This document shows positions 8,952 through 15,678 of a stretch of DNA of 32,059 nt, piece by piece. The notes beneath the pieces were generated by a model, which did not search any database, had not been told where the DNA came from, and was given only the letters and a program-made list of their open reading frames with translations. Source of the DNA: CBCXVS01 sp965178525 (GTDB taxonomy: Bacteria; Tectomicrobia; Entotheonellia; Entotheonellales; Entotheonellaceae); assembly GCA_965178525.1 (NCBI GenBank), contig CBCXVS010000048.1:1-32059 (forward strand), given 5' to 3'. Position 1 is the stretch's first letter; each line of letters starts with the position of its first letter. Made by a program: the position numbers and the translations under genes.

Positions 8952-10601
8952 TTATCGGTCTCCGAACAAATCCGCGATATTCGATTGCGCTCTCTGTGCC
9001 AATTCTTCCCCTTCGACATATCCCAGTGCGGTGTAGAAGACATGGTCATAATCCCGTGTGCGGATCACCACGGGCATCGGGACGGCATGCCCCATGAGCA
9101 AAGCTTGTTGCTTTGAATCGAGGCTGGAGAGCACGCTGCGCAACCAACTGGCATTGCTGACGCCGGTCAGCACGGCGTTGATGTCTTTTTCGTCACTTAA
9201 TAGGGAGGTGATACGCGTGCCGACTTGGGACATAACTTCATCATCGATGCTGGAGGGACGTTGATCGACAATGAGCAGCGAGACGAAATACTTGCGCATC
9301 TCGCGCGCGATCGTGCCGAAGATCGTCTGCCGCGCCGCCATCGGGTTGAGGAATTTATGCGCCTCTTCGATGGTGATAATGAGCTGCTTCGGTTTGTCCT
9401 GCGGCCGCCCGGTCGACAGATAGCTCTCGGTTTTCATGACGTATTGATCGTGAATGCGGCGTGTCAGAATGTTGGACACCAACATGTAACAAAGAAAGCT
9501 GCTCTGCTGGCCGAATTCCAACACGATATGGATACCCTTGTCGATGAATTCCAAGATTTTATAGACTGCGTCTTCGCTCACCCGCTCTTGCAAAAAGTCA
9601 AATTTTTCCAAGCGTTTGAGTTTCCGGTGCAAGGCGGAAATCGATTCCGGATGCGCCCCGACCTCATCGGCAAAATCTTTGAGTGCTTTGGGATCCTGTT
9701 TGATCAACGCCGATAACCAATCACGGCCGTATTTATTCACGATGAGGTAGGCGGATTCGATCGCCGTCGGATTTAAATTGAGTTCATCGGATAGGGAGGC
9801 AATGTCTTCGACCGTGATCTGATTGTACGGGATTTTGACGTTAAAATCGCTTTGCACGCCCCGGCGCCGGGCCGATTCCGGATCGAGTGTGAAAATGGCC
9901 ACCTTGCTACCAAAAAGTTGTTTCAACCCTTTGACAAAACTTCCCCGGCCGTTGCCGGCCTCTTGCGTGGCCTGCCAGCCATATTCGCTATGCATGTCAT
10001 AGATCAGGTTCACGGCGCGATTCTTATGAATCAGGCCGGCCAGGACCAGGCGCGTCAGGAACGTTTTTCCCGTACCCGTTTTACCGAAGATGCCGTTACT
10101 GCGTTCAATAAACCCTTCCAGATCCATACAAATCGGCGTCTCCATATCCAGTGGCCGCCCGATATGGAAATAGCGTCCATTGCTTTCTTCGCTGCCGAAA
10201 ATCCGGTTGACATCCTCTTCCTCGGCTTCACATACGACGGAGAAATGTACCGGGATGGTCTTGACCAAATGAGGTTCGCCGTTTTCCGTGCTGATGTTAT
10301 CTTTTTCCGTCATCAGCAGCGGCCGTAAACAGACGGTGCCATAAGTTGCTGTGCCGTGCAACACCTGTCGCATGAGGTCCTCTTCCTCACCGGGCGGGTC
10401 CGCCAGGACCTGGGGATTGGTCGCGTCCAGCCGCACATCGGTCACCATGCAGAAAAAGCAGCTCTTTTCCCCCTCGATGACGACGAATTTGCCAGCCCGG
10501 ATATCCTCCACGGAATACCACTCGTCCAGCTTCATCTCCAATCCGCCAACTAGTGATCCGTTGACAACGACCCCAACGCGCCGTCTCAGTTCCTGCATCA
10601 T
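8952..10601 (-). CDS. herA: HerA-type hexameric DNA translocase ATPase (first copy, next to NurA)
   Basis: About 549 residues. HerA is a FtsK/VirB4-class ATPase that pumps DNA to the NurA nuclease during end resection in archaea and some bacteria. An N-terminal HAS barrel (~10-130) precedes a RecA-like ATPase core with Walker A GKTGTGKT (~171-178), Walker B LIITIEEAHKFLNP, and an Arg-containing VDQRPSSID loop. The C-terminal part (VRSVLSSLDSKQQALLMGHAVPMPVVIRTRDYD) matches the HerA C-terminal strand region. All catalytic motifs look intact. Two adjacent ATGs (10601, 10598) follow an AAGG ribosome site. The gene lies 36 bp after the HAS-barrel-like gene and 1 bp before the sbcD start, so it is probably cotranscribed with nurA and sbcDC. 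Confidence 0.93.
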   Translation of the reverse strand: MMQELRRRVGVVVNGSLVGGLEMKLDEWYSVEDIRAGKFVVIEGEKSCFFCMVTDVRLDATNPQVLADPPGEEEDLMRQVLHGTATYGTVCLRPLLMTEKDNISTENGEPHLVKTIPVHFSVVCEAEEEDVNRIFGSEESNGRYFHIGRPLDMETPICMDLEGFIERSNGIFGKTGTGKTFLTRLVLAGLIHKNRAVNLIYDMHSEYGWQATQEAGNGRGSFVKGLKQLFGSKVAIFTLDPESARRRGVQSDFNVKIPYNQITVEDIASLSDELNLNPTAIESAYLIVNKYGRDWLSALIKQDPKALKDFADEVGAHPESISALHRKLKRLEKFDFLQERVSEDAVYKILEFIDKGIHIVLEFGQQSSFLCYMLVSNILTRRIHDQYVMKTESYLSTGRPQDKPKQLIITIEEAHKFLNPMAARQTIFGTIAREMRKYFVSLLIVDQRPSSIDDEVMSQVGTRITSLLSDEKDINAVLTGVSNASWLRSVLSSLDSKQQALLMGHAVPMPVVIRTRDYDHVFYTALGYVEGEELAQRAQSNIADLFGDR

Positions 10602-10637
10602 GCCTTGCCTTTTCTTATGGGAAGAGGGGATGGACGA

Positions 10638-11213
10638 CTAATCTTGAATTCTCTGGAGGATTGATGAGAGCATTTCGTAATCGTCACCAATGAGTCTGAC
10701 AAGTTCTTTGCCCGCTTGCACTAAAAAAGCGCGTTCGCCTTCCCGCACCTCGTACGCCGACCGGATGGCCCCGGCGATCAATTCGGCCCGCGGCGCTTTT
10801 TCGACGCCAATCAGAAATCGGAAAAAGCGAAAGTGCGAGGTCAGCCGCCGCACCTCCATCGGGCTACAGCTGTGGACAAAGCTATGCAGACGGGGCGGCT
10901 GCGGCGGCAGATGGTGACGTATCGTGCCTTCACACTCATATCCGATAATCACGGCTTCAAACTTCGTTTTCAGCAGTTCGAAGATCTGGGGTTGCTCGTC
11001 ACGCAGTTCTTGTTCCGAGCGGTGGTAGGCGATCGCGAGCCGGTTCGGCTCTAGGCTATGAGTATACGCGTTAAAGACGACGGCGTAAATGGGTTCGCGT
11101 GCCTGCACTTTGATAAAACTGCCAAACGGCGGCGGATTATGAAGCAGCGAACTCTCGGCGATGAATTCGGTATTGCTACTGCCGATCACCTCGCCAATTT
11201 CCGTGTCTTCCAT
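10638..11213 (-). CDS. Stand-alone HAS-barrel-like protein between nurA and herA
   Basis: 191 residues with no catalytic motif. The N-terminal half has an IGEVIGSSNTEF strand, then PPPFGSFIKV, EPIYAVVF, HSLEPNRLA and PQIFELLKTKFEAVIIGY. This strand pattern resembles the HAS barrel at the N-terminus of HerA ATPases, and separate proteins of this kind occur beside nurA and herA in cyanobacteria (from family knowledge). The C-terminal half is helical (VRRLTSHFRFFRFLI, later AGKELVRLIGDDYEMLSSIL). The ATG at 11213 lies 2 bp after the nurA stop. A likely role is as an adaptor or loading subunit of the HerA-NurA machine, inferred from fold resemblance and position only. Confidence 0.75.
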   Translation of the reverse strand: MEDTEIGEVIGSSNTEFIAESSLLHNPPPFGSFIKVQAREPIYAVVFNAYTHSLEPNRLAIAYHRSEQELRDEQPQIFELLKTKFEAVIIGYECEGTIRHHLPPQPPRLHSFVHSCSPMEVRRLTSHFRFFRFLIGVEKAPRAELIAGAIRSAYEVREGERAFLVQAGKELVRLIGDDYEMLSSILQRIQD

Positions 11214-11215
11214 AG

Positions 11216-12391
11216 CTACACTGTCATCCTTCGTTTACGCATATTCTTCGGCGACATGGCGGCTCGCATCCCCCGACGTACCATTACCGTGGTGACCATT
11301 TCATAAAACATCTCGCGCTCGGCGCCACGCACCACGGCCTGCTGATGCGCTTCCGCCAACGCAATCGGATAGCCACTGCCCTTTTGGGCTTGCGTATAGG
11401 CGACCGTATGCACCAAATCGAGCAGGTCGCGATCGGCCGCTACCCATTGCGGAATTTCGATGCGTACCACTTCCGTACCGACATGTAAGTAGAAAAAACC
11501 GATGCGATGGGCGCCGTAGAATTCGAGGATACGGGATGCACTGTCAAAAACCAGGGTGCGTTCCCCCGGTTGCAGCACCTTTTCGAAGAGGCGTCGATCA
11601 CTGAGTCCCTCGATCTCAGCGCACGGCAGTTGTGGCAGCTCGCGATAGGGACAGCGGTCACAATTGGGCGCGACTTCCGGGCAGAGGCCAACACGCAGCG
11701 CGTTGATCAGATCACGGCTGCGGGGGCGGCTGATATAGCCTGCCACAGGAATGCGTTCAAGCCGTGCGGTCTCCAGGCAGGCCAGATATTGCGCCAGTGT
11801 TGGCTCCTGATAGTCCAGCGGTTTGCCTTCCAACTGCCACAGAATCAGGCTTCCGTCCGCCAGGCCGCACGCGGGGTGGCCTTGGCGCTTGATGGTAGCC
11901 GCTTTCTGCGTCAGGCACTGAAACTCCATAATGGTTCGACGCATCCCCAAAATCTCGCCCGTCACCTGTACCCGCTGCCCCCCATAATCGACGTACAACT
12001 CATGATCCCGGTAAAACAGCGTAGGCGTACTGCTCAGCTCGGCTCGTTCTCCTGTGCCATAGGGCAGAACAACGGAGGCGATATTGACCAGAAACACCGC
12101 GACGACCTCATGGTGACTCGGCGCGATTTGTGACCCGTCAGTGGCTACAACCGTGATGGGTGTGGGAGACGCCGGCAAGGGAGAAGTGTGCTCAGGAGAC
12201 TCCTGCATGCCCGCGAGTAACCACGACGTTTTACTTGCCGTCAGTTTTTCCACGAATGCTGAGAAACGGCCGGATTCGAGCTGAAGTTGTCCAAGTGCCG
12301 TGTCAAGGCGTTTCGACAGATCTTCCCACACCAGCTGATCCTCTACTGCCATATGGGCGATCTGCTGACTCACCTTGCCTAAATCGAGCAT
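11216..12391 (-). CDS. nurA: NurA-domain nuclease
   Basis: 391 residues. NurA is an RNase H-fold, Mn-dependent nuclease that degrades DNA ends fed by HerA. Visible motifs: VVATDGSQI (D85) and GLADGSLIL (D179), the two acidic strands of the active site, and the C-terminal SGYPIALAEAHQQAVV (E347, H349) followed by ERE. Between them is a four-cysteine cluster, C237-x6-C244-x2-C247-x9-C257, that may bind zinc or an iron-sulfur cluster; this is not part of the classic archaeal description. The ATG at 12391 has an AAAGGAAC ribosome site 7 nt upstream. It begins the compact nurA-HAS-herA-sbcD-sbcC series, 159 bp after rusA, across a repeat-rich spacer. Confidence 0.9.
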   Translation of the reverse strand: MLDLGKVSQQIAHMAVEDQLVWEDLSKRLDTALGQLQLESGRFSAFVEKLTASKTSWLLAGMQESPEHTSPLPASPTPITVVATDGSQIAPSHHEVVAVFLVNIASVVLPYGTGERAELSSTPTLFYRDHELYVDYGGQRVQVTGEILGMRRTIMEFQCLTQKAATIKRQGHPACGLADGSLILWQLEGKPLDYQEPTLAQYLACLETARLERIPVAGYISRPRSRDLINALRVGLCPEVAPNCDRCPYRELPQLPCAEIEGLSDRRLFEKVLQPGERTLVFDSASRILEFYGAHRIGFFYLHVGTEVVRIEIPQWVAADRDLLDLVHTVAYTQAQKGSGYPIALAEAHQQAVVRGAEREMFYEMVTTVMVRRGMRAAMSPKNMRKRRMTV

Positions 12392-12550
12392 GTTCGTTCC
12401 TTTGGAAGCTGTAAGCTATTAGCTATTAGCTCCTAGCTCTGAAATCCTGGATGAGCGATGCCATGCATTGCAGGGGTGCGATCGAATTTAGCAGATTGAT
12501 TATTGTCCTCTTTTTTAGCTTGTAGCTAACAGCTTATAGCTGATAGCTTA
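12392..12550. other. Repeat-rich spacer between rusA and nurA
   Basis: 159 bp without a gene, holding two facing arrays of AGCTNNN heptamers (12407-12441 and 12517-12551). No convincing terminator with a U-tract is seen. Because AGCT is its own reverse complement, the two arrays can pair imperfectly across the spacer. Confidence 0.6.
12407..12441. repeat. Heptamer array AGCTNNN, five units
   Basis: Five consecutive 7-bp units, AGCTGTA, AGCTATT, AGCTATT, AGCTCCT and AGCTCTG, in exact register. The array is directly upstream of the nurA ribosome site and start codon. It resembles short tandemly repeated repetitive (STRR-like) sequences of other bacteria. Confidence 0.85.
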
Positions 12551-12551
12551 T
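12517..12551. repeat. Heptamer array AGCTNNN, five units
   Basis: Five consecutive 7-bp units, AGCTTGT, AGCTAAC, AGCTTAT, AGCTGAT and AGCTTAT, ending on the rusA stop codon. Read on the opposite strand the array resembles the one at 12407-12441, so the two are in roughly inverted orientation around a 75-bp core. Confidence 0.85.
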
Positions 12552-13081
12552 TATTCCCATTTGTACCGAATCGCGAGTTCATCGAGACTCCGTTGTTTAC
12601 GGTGCCGGCGCTGCCGTTTCGGGCGCGATACAGGAAATTCCGGCAAGGTCAACGCATAGCCGAGTTCCTCGTGTAAGACAGTCTCGGGTAACGCCTCCAG
12701 CCTTACCTCAATGCGCGGATGCTGACGATCCACCCGCTTGGTAAGATGAATTTCTACAACCAAATTATCATTGATCCCCAACGCCTCACAGAGGGCATCC
12801 TGGGCTATTTTCAAACCGCCATCGAGGTCACGCCGCAATGCCGTGGTAAAATAGAACGTGATCGTCAAAGACAGAAAATGACGGCCAAGCTGTGCCAACA
12901 CCTCGTTCGAGAGGCGTTGCCTATCCTGCCACGCTTCCACTTCCTCTGCAACTAGCGCTTTAAACTCCCGCCCGGCTCGTGACAGCACCCGCCGTCCGTT
13001 CACCGTCGCATACTGGTGGTTGACACTCGGAGGGACCGGCAACACCAGCGCCAACTCCTGCACCGGGGCATTCTCATCCAC
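12551..13081 (-). CDS. rusA: RusA-family Holliday junction resolvase / crossover junction endonuclease
   Basis: 176 residues. RusA homodimers cut four-way junctions symmetrically, completing recombination. Visible motifs: VLPVPPSVNHQY near the N-terminus (the substrate-contacting PPSxN turn), RRDLDGGLKIAQDALCEAL with the two Asp of the active site and a conserved Lys, and INDNLVVEI with the third Asp. The C-terminus (RPKRQRRHRKQRSLDEL) is very basic and longer than in phage RusA (about 120 residues), and may bind DNA. The GTG at 13081 follows a purine-rich GGGGGAAGG. RusA is usually prophage-borne; here it sits in a chromosomal repair operon between the second HerA gene and nurA, without phage neighbours. 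Confidence 0.88.
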   Translation of the reverse strand: MDENAPVQELALVLPVPPSVNHQYATVNGRRVLSRAGREFKALVAEEVEAWQDRQRLSNEVLAQLGRHFLSLTITFYFTTALRRDLDGGLKIAQDALCEALGINDNLVVEIHLTKRVDRQHPRIEVRLEALPETVLHEELGYALTLPEFPVSRPKRQRRHRKQRSLDELAIRYKWE

Positions 13082-13099
13082 CCTTCCCCCTTCCTCCTA

Positions 13100-13126
13100 C
13101 ATTCCGCATTCCGCATTCCGCATTTC
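13100..13126. repeat. Heptamer array CATTCCG, three full units plus a partial
   Basis: Three exact CATTCCG units (13100-13120) followed by the degenerate CATTTC. It lies in the 48-bp gap between the herA2 stop and the rusA start. The same heptamer occurs at 28446-28473 and 29567-29598. Confidence 0.85.
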
Positions 13127-13129
13127 ACG

Positions 13130-15061
13130 TCATCCGCCACTGCTTTGACATATGATCGTGACCGGCTGCCGGAGCATGGTACTCAGCTCCTTTTCCACCA
13201 GTTCCCGGTATTCCGGATCTTCAAGCATTTCACGATGAAAGTCATCACGTGCCTTGAAATTAATGGTCAACGTCCGATCCTGCAACTTCGACGGTCGGCT
13301 GGCGACGAGGACGGAGCCGAGAAACGCACTTTTGTCCCGGATGCTGGCGATAACATCCGGCCATAAGGCCTGCAAGCGCGCCAGCAGCCGCTCCTCTTCC
13401 GGGGTCGGCTGACGGCGTTCGCTCATGGGCAGTTCGGTCTGCTGTGGCGCCGTATCCTGGGACGTCGGTTCGGCCGCGTCCACAGCCGGTATCTCCTCGG
13501 CAGGTGTTGGCATCGCACGGTGGGGCTCGGTGGATTTCGGCTTGAAGAAATACTGGGTTTCACCAGCGGTGCGAATTCCCTTCAACTCTTTGATCTTGAT
13601 AATCACGGGATACTGGCGCGTGACATCTCCCAGGATCAGGGCATGGTGCCGCCGTAGCCGCTTGACGTAGGACGCCATGGTTTCCTGATCGACGATGGCG
13701 CTTTTGCTGATATGGCGTACGTCGTCGTCAAAGGGGAGGTGGAGCAAAAAGAGATTGTCTACCTGGCGCAAGACGGTCTCATCGAGTCCTCCCACCATGT
13801 TGGTGACGAAGAAGCAGGTCATGCCCAGATGACGCGAACGGGTCACGATATACCCGATCGTATTGCGGCTGATGTAGAGGTGGGCTTCCTCGAAGAAGAC
13901 GAACGGGAATCGTCCGGTGCCGCGTTGAATTTCGCGTTCGCAAATTTCGCGTAGAATATCGATGATGGCTTGCACGAAGCCCTGGCGAGACAGATTGGTC
14001 AGGCTCGATATATCGATGACCAGGGCGCCTCCCTGGCGAATTTTGTCATACTCCGCTTGCAGCGATGTCGCCTCGTCGGGATGATCGGCAAAGACCCCGG
14101 TATTGCGTGCCGCTTCCAAACGGCTGCGGATGGCGGCGCTCACCACCTCGTTGGGGGAAAATTCCAGGTCATCGGCCATATCGAGGAGATGTTGCATACC
14201 GATAAACGGCGCGGTTCTACCTTGCTGCTCATGATGCCAAGCCTCCTGCAACAAACGCGACATGCGATTCTCGAAATGCATGGCCGACACCTCGGGCAGC
14301 CCAAACCGGGTGAGCATCGTCACCAGCGGACTCAGGCCAAATTGCCGCACCCCGAGTTTGAGGTTGTCGCCGGCTTTGAGGTGGAGAATGCCTTTCTGCT
14401 GCACCTCACCCGTAAGCGCATCCATATCCTGTTTGGGCAAGTGAATATATTCGCGGTTCAGGTCGAACACCACGCACGGTGCGCCCGCATTGATCAGCTC
14501 CAGTAAGATCACTTTCGAGAGGTGCGATTTACCGGCCCCTTTGACGCCGGTCACGATGTTGACCTTTTCCAGGTAATGGCCCTCGATGTGAAAGGGCTGC
14601 TCGCGCAGGGTTTGCCCCAAATGCAAGGGATTGCCCAGCCTGGCGACACTGTTGGCAAATAATTCTTGATCCGACACCCGCGTGATGTCCACATCGCGTA
14701 TCGGGATCCAACCGTCCCACTGGTCCCACTGCTGCCCCGTGAGCTTGCGAATTTTACTAATGGCCACTTTCAGGTTGCGCACGTCGCGCGACCCGAGTTC
14801 CTCCAGCGTTTCTTGTGCCTCGGAAAGATAGGTGAGGATTTCTGAGGATAGTGTCGGAGGTTGTCCGATAGCCAGTTGCAATTGTTGCTGGATCAACGAC
14901 GGATAGGTGACCATGCGAAAGGCAATGACTTGTACGACGAGCCCTTCGCCGCTGTCACGCTCCTCGATACGTAAGGTTTCTCCCACGCGCAAGTCGTCCT
15001 CGCGGGGGTTGAAAATGAGTTCGACGATATCACCCCTGACTTGGTTGACCTGAATGCTCAT
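13130..15061 (-). CDS. Second HerA-like ATPase, with a DnaX (tau/gamma) domain-III-like C-terminal extension
   Basis: 643 residues. An N-terminal HAS-like barrel (~1-55) and a helical linker precede a HerA/VirB4-type core with Walker A TGVKGAGKSH (~171-180), FDLNREY after the following strand, and Walker B FPFVFFEEAHLY. A low-complexity Pro/Glu/Ala linker follows (~515-550). The last ~85 residues (EERLLARLQALWPDVIASI, then an FLGSVLVA strand, LTINFKARDDFHREML and VEKELSTMLRQPVTI) have the pattern of the DnaX C-terminal oligomerisation region: W-x-x-V, P-x-L/A, L-x-I-x-F, F-x-x-x-x-L, and a final L-x-x-P-V/I-x-I. This fusion is an inference from pattern. The ATG at 15061 overlaps the mraZ stop (ATGA). 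No second nurA is visible, so this ATPase may share NurA or act alone. Confidence 0.87.
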   Translation of the reverse strand: MSIQVNQVRGDIVELIFNPREDDLRVGETLRIEERDSGEGLVVQVIAFRMVTYPSLIQQQLQLAIGQPPTLSSEILTYLSEAQETLEELGSRDVRNLKVAISKIRKLTGQQWDQWDGWIPIRDVDITRVSDQELFANSVARLGNPLHLGQTLREQPFHIEGHYLEKVNIVTGVKGAGKSHLSKVILLELINAGAPCVVFDLNREYIHLPKQDMDALTGEVQQKGILHLKAGDNLKLGVRQFGLSPLVTMLTRFGLPEVSAMHFENRMSRLLQEAWHHEQQGRTAPFIGMQHLLDMADDLEFSPNEVVSAAIRSRLEAARNTGVFADHPDEATSLQAEYDKIRQGGALVIDISSLTNLSRQGFVQAIIDILREICEREIQRGTGRFPFVFFEEAHLYISRNTIGYIVTRSRHLGMTCFFVTNMVGGLDETVLRQVDNLFLLHLPFDDDVRHISKSAIVDQETMASYVKRLRRHHALILGDVTRQYPVIIKIKELKGIRTAGETQYFFKPKSTEPHRAMPTPAEEIPAVDAAEPTSQDTAPQQTELPMSERRQPTPEEERLLARLQALWPDVIASIRDKSAFLGSVLVASRPSKLQDRTLTINFKARDDFHREMLEDPEYRELVEKELSTMLRQPVTIICQSSGG

Positions 15062-15546
15062 AGGCGGGATGGTTCTCCTGGGAAGGGCGGCGTGATACTC
15101 GGTAGTTGCAGCACTCGGCCAAGGGACGTTTCGTGTTCGTCTTCCAGCTGACTTAGATGCGAGTGCCAGGTGTCATAATCCCAGATTTCCAGGCGGTCGT
15201 ACATGCCAACGAGCACCGCATCTTCGTTGATGCTGGCGTGCTCCCGCAACTTGCGCGGAATCAAAACCCGGCTGGCGCGATCGATCTCGGTTTCGATCAC
15301 TTCGGAGACCATGTAATGCATGAATAGGCGGCTTTCAGGCTCAGAAAGGCGCTGTTGTTGGTATTGCAGTAGGGCATACCAGTGTGGGATCGGGAAAAGC
15401 CAGAGACAAGGCTCTTGCTGAGATTTCACCAGCACCGCTTTTTTCAGTCCGGGGTTATCCGGCAACGCAAACCGTTCCCGCAGCGTTGCCGGAACAGCAA
15501 AGCGGCCTTTGTCATCGAGTTTGCAGGGAAATTCGCCAGCAAACAT
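15058..15546 (-). CDS. mraZ: MraZ-like AbrB-fold transcriptional regulator heading the repair operon
   Basis: 162 residues. MraZ has two swapped-hairpin AbrB halves and normally represses the dcw (division/cell wall) operon by binding short direct repeats. Both signature halves are present: FPCKLDDKGRFAVPATLRERF and IDRASRVLIPRKLREHA. The ATG at 15546 (MFAGEFP) is chosen because it matches the family start and has AAGGAAG about 7 nt upstream; an in-frame GTG at 15564 would add six residues. The C-terminus is about 15-20 residues longer than usual. No mraW, ftsL or pbp genes follow; the next gene, coupled by a 4-bp overlap, is a HerA-like ATPase. It may therefore regulate this repair operon, including itself. 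This is inference. Confidence 0.9.
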   Translation of the reverse strand: MFAGEFPCKLDDKGRFAVPATLRERFALPDNPGLKKAVLVKSQQEPCLWLFPIPHWYALLQYQQQRLSEPESRLFMHYMVSEVIETEIDRASRVLIPRKLREHASINEDAVLVGMYDRLEIWDYDTWHSHLSQLEDEHETSLGRVLQLPSITPPFPGEPSRL

Positions 15547-15600
15547 CAGGGTCTTCCTTGGCACCTGTGCATCGGCCTGGCCTGAGGCGACACATGTGCA

Positions 15601-15624
15601 AGGGCAGGCCCCTATGCCTGCCCT
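15601..15624. promoter_or_regulatory. Perfect 9-bp inverted repeat in the recA-mraZ gap (operator or leader hairpin)
   Basis: AGGGCAGGC and GCCTGCCCT separated by CCCTAT. No T-run follows on either strand, so it is not a standard terminator. On the minus strand it begins about 3 bp after a TAGAAT -10-like element (15628-15633), so it would overlap the transcription start of a mraZ promoter. It could be a repressor operator or a 5' stabilising hairpin. Confidence 0.55.
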
Positions 15625-15627
15625 GTC

Positions 15628-15633
15628 ATTCTA
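15628..15633 (-). promoter_or_regulatory. Candidate -10 element for the mraZ-herA2 operon
   Basis: TAGAAT on the minus strand, five of six to consensus, 82 bp before the mraZ ATG. No recognisable -35 lies 16-18 bp upstream, so any promoter here would need an activator or be weak. Read-through from recA is an alternative. Confidence 0.3.
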
Positions 15634-15678
15634 AGTAGCTGCGCGCTGGGGCCGCGATGACGTCTTAGAAACGGCTGC

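Noticed and set aside
8951..9049. SbcD start at the upstream GTG/ATG codons
   Set aside because: The extra 33 residues lie inside herA, lack family similarity, and the ATG at 8950 has a ribosome site and the family start.
12392..13129. CRISPR array from the regularly spaced short repeats
   Set aside because: Units are 7 bp with no spacers of 25-40 bp and no cas genes; they are tandem heptamers.
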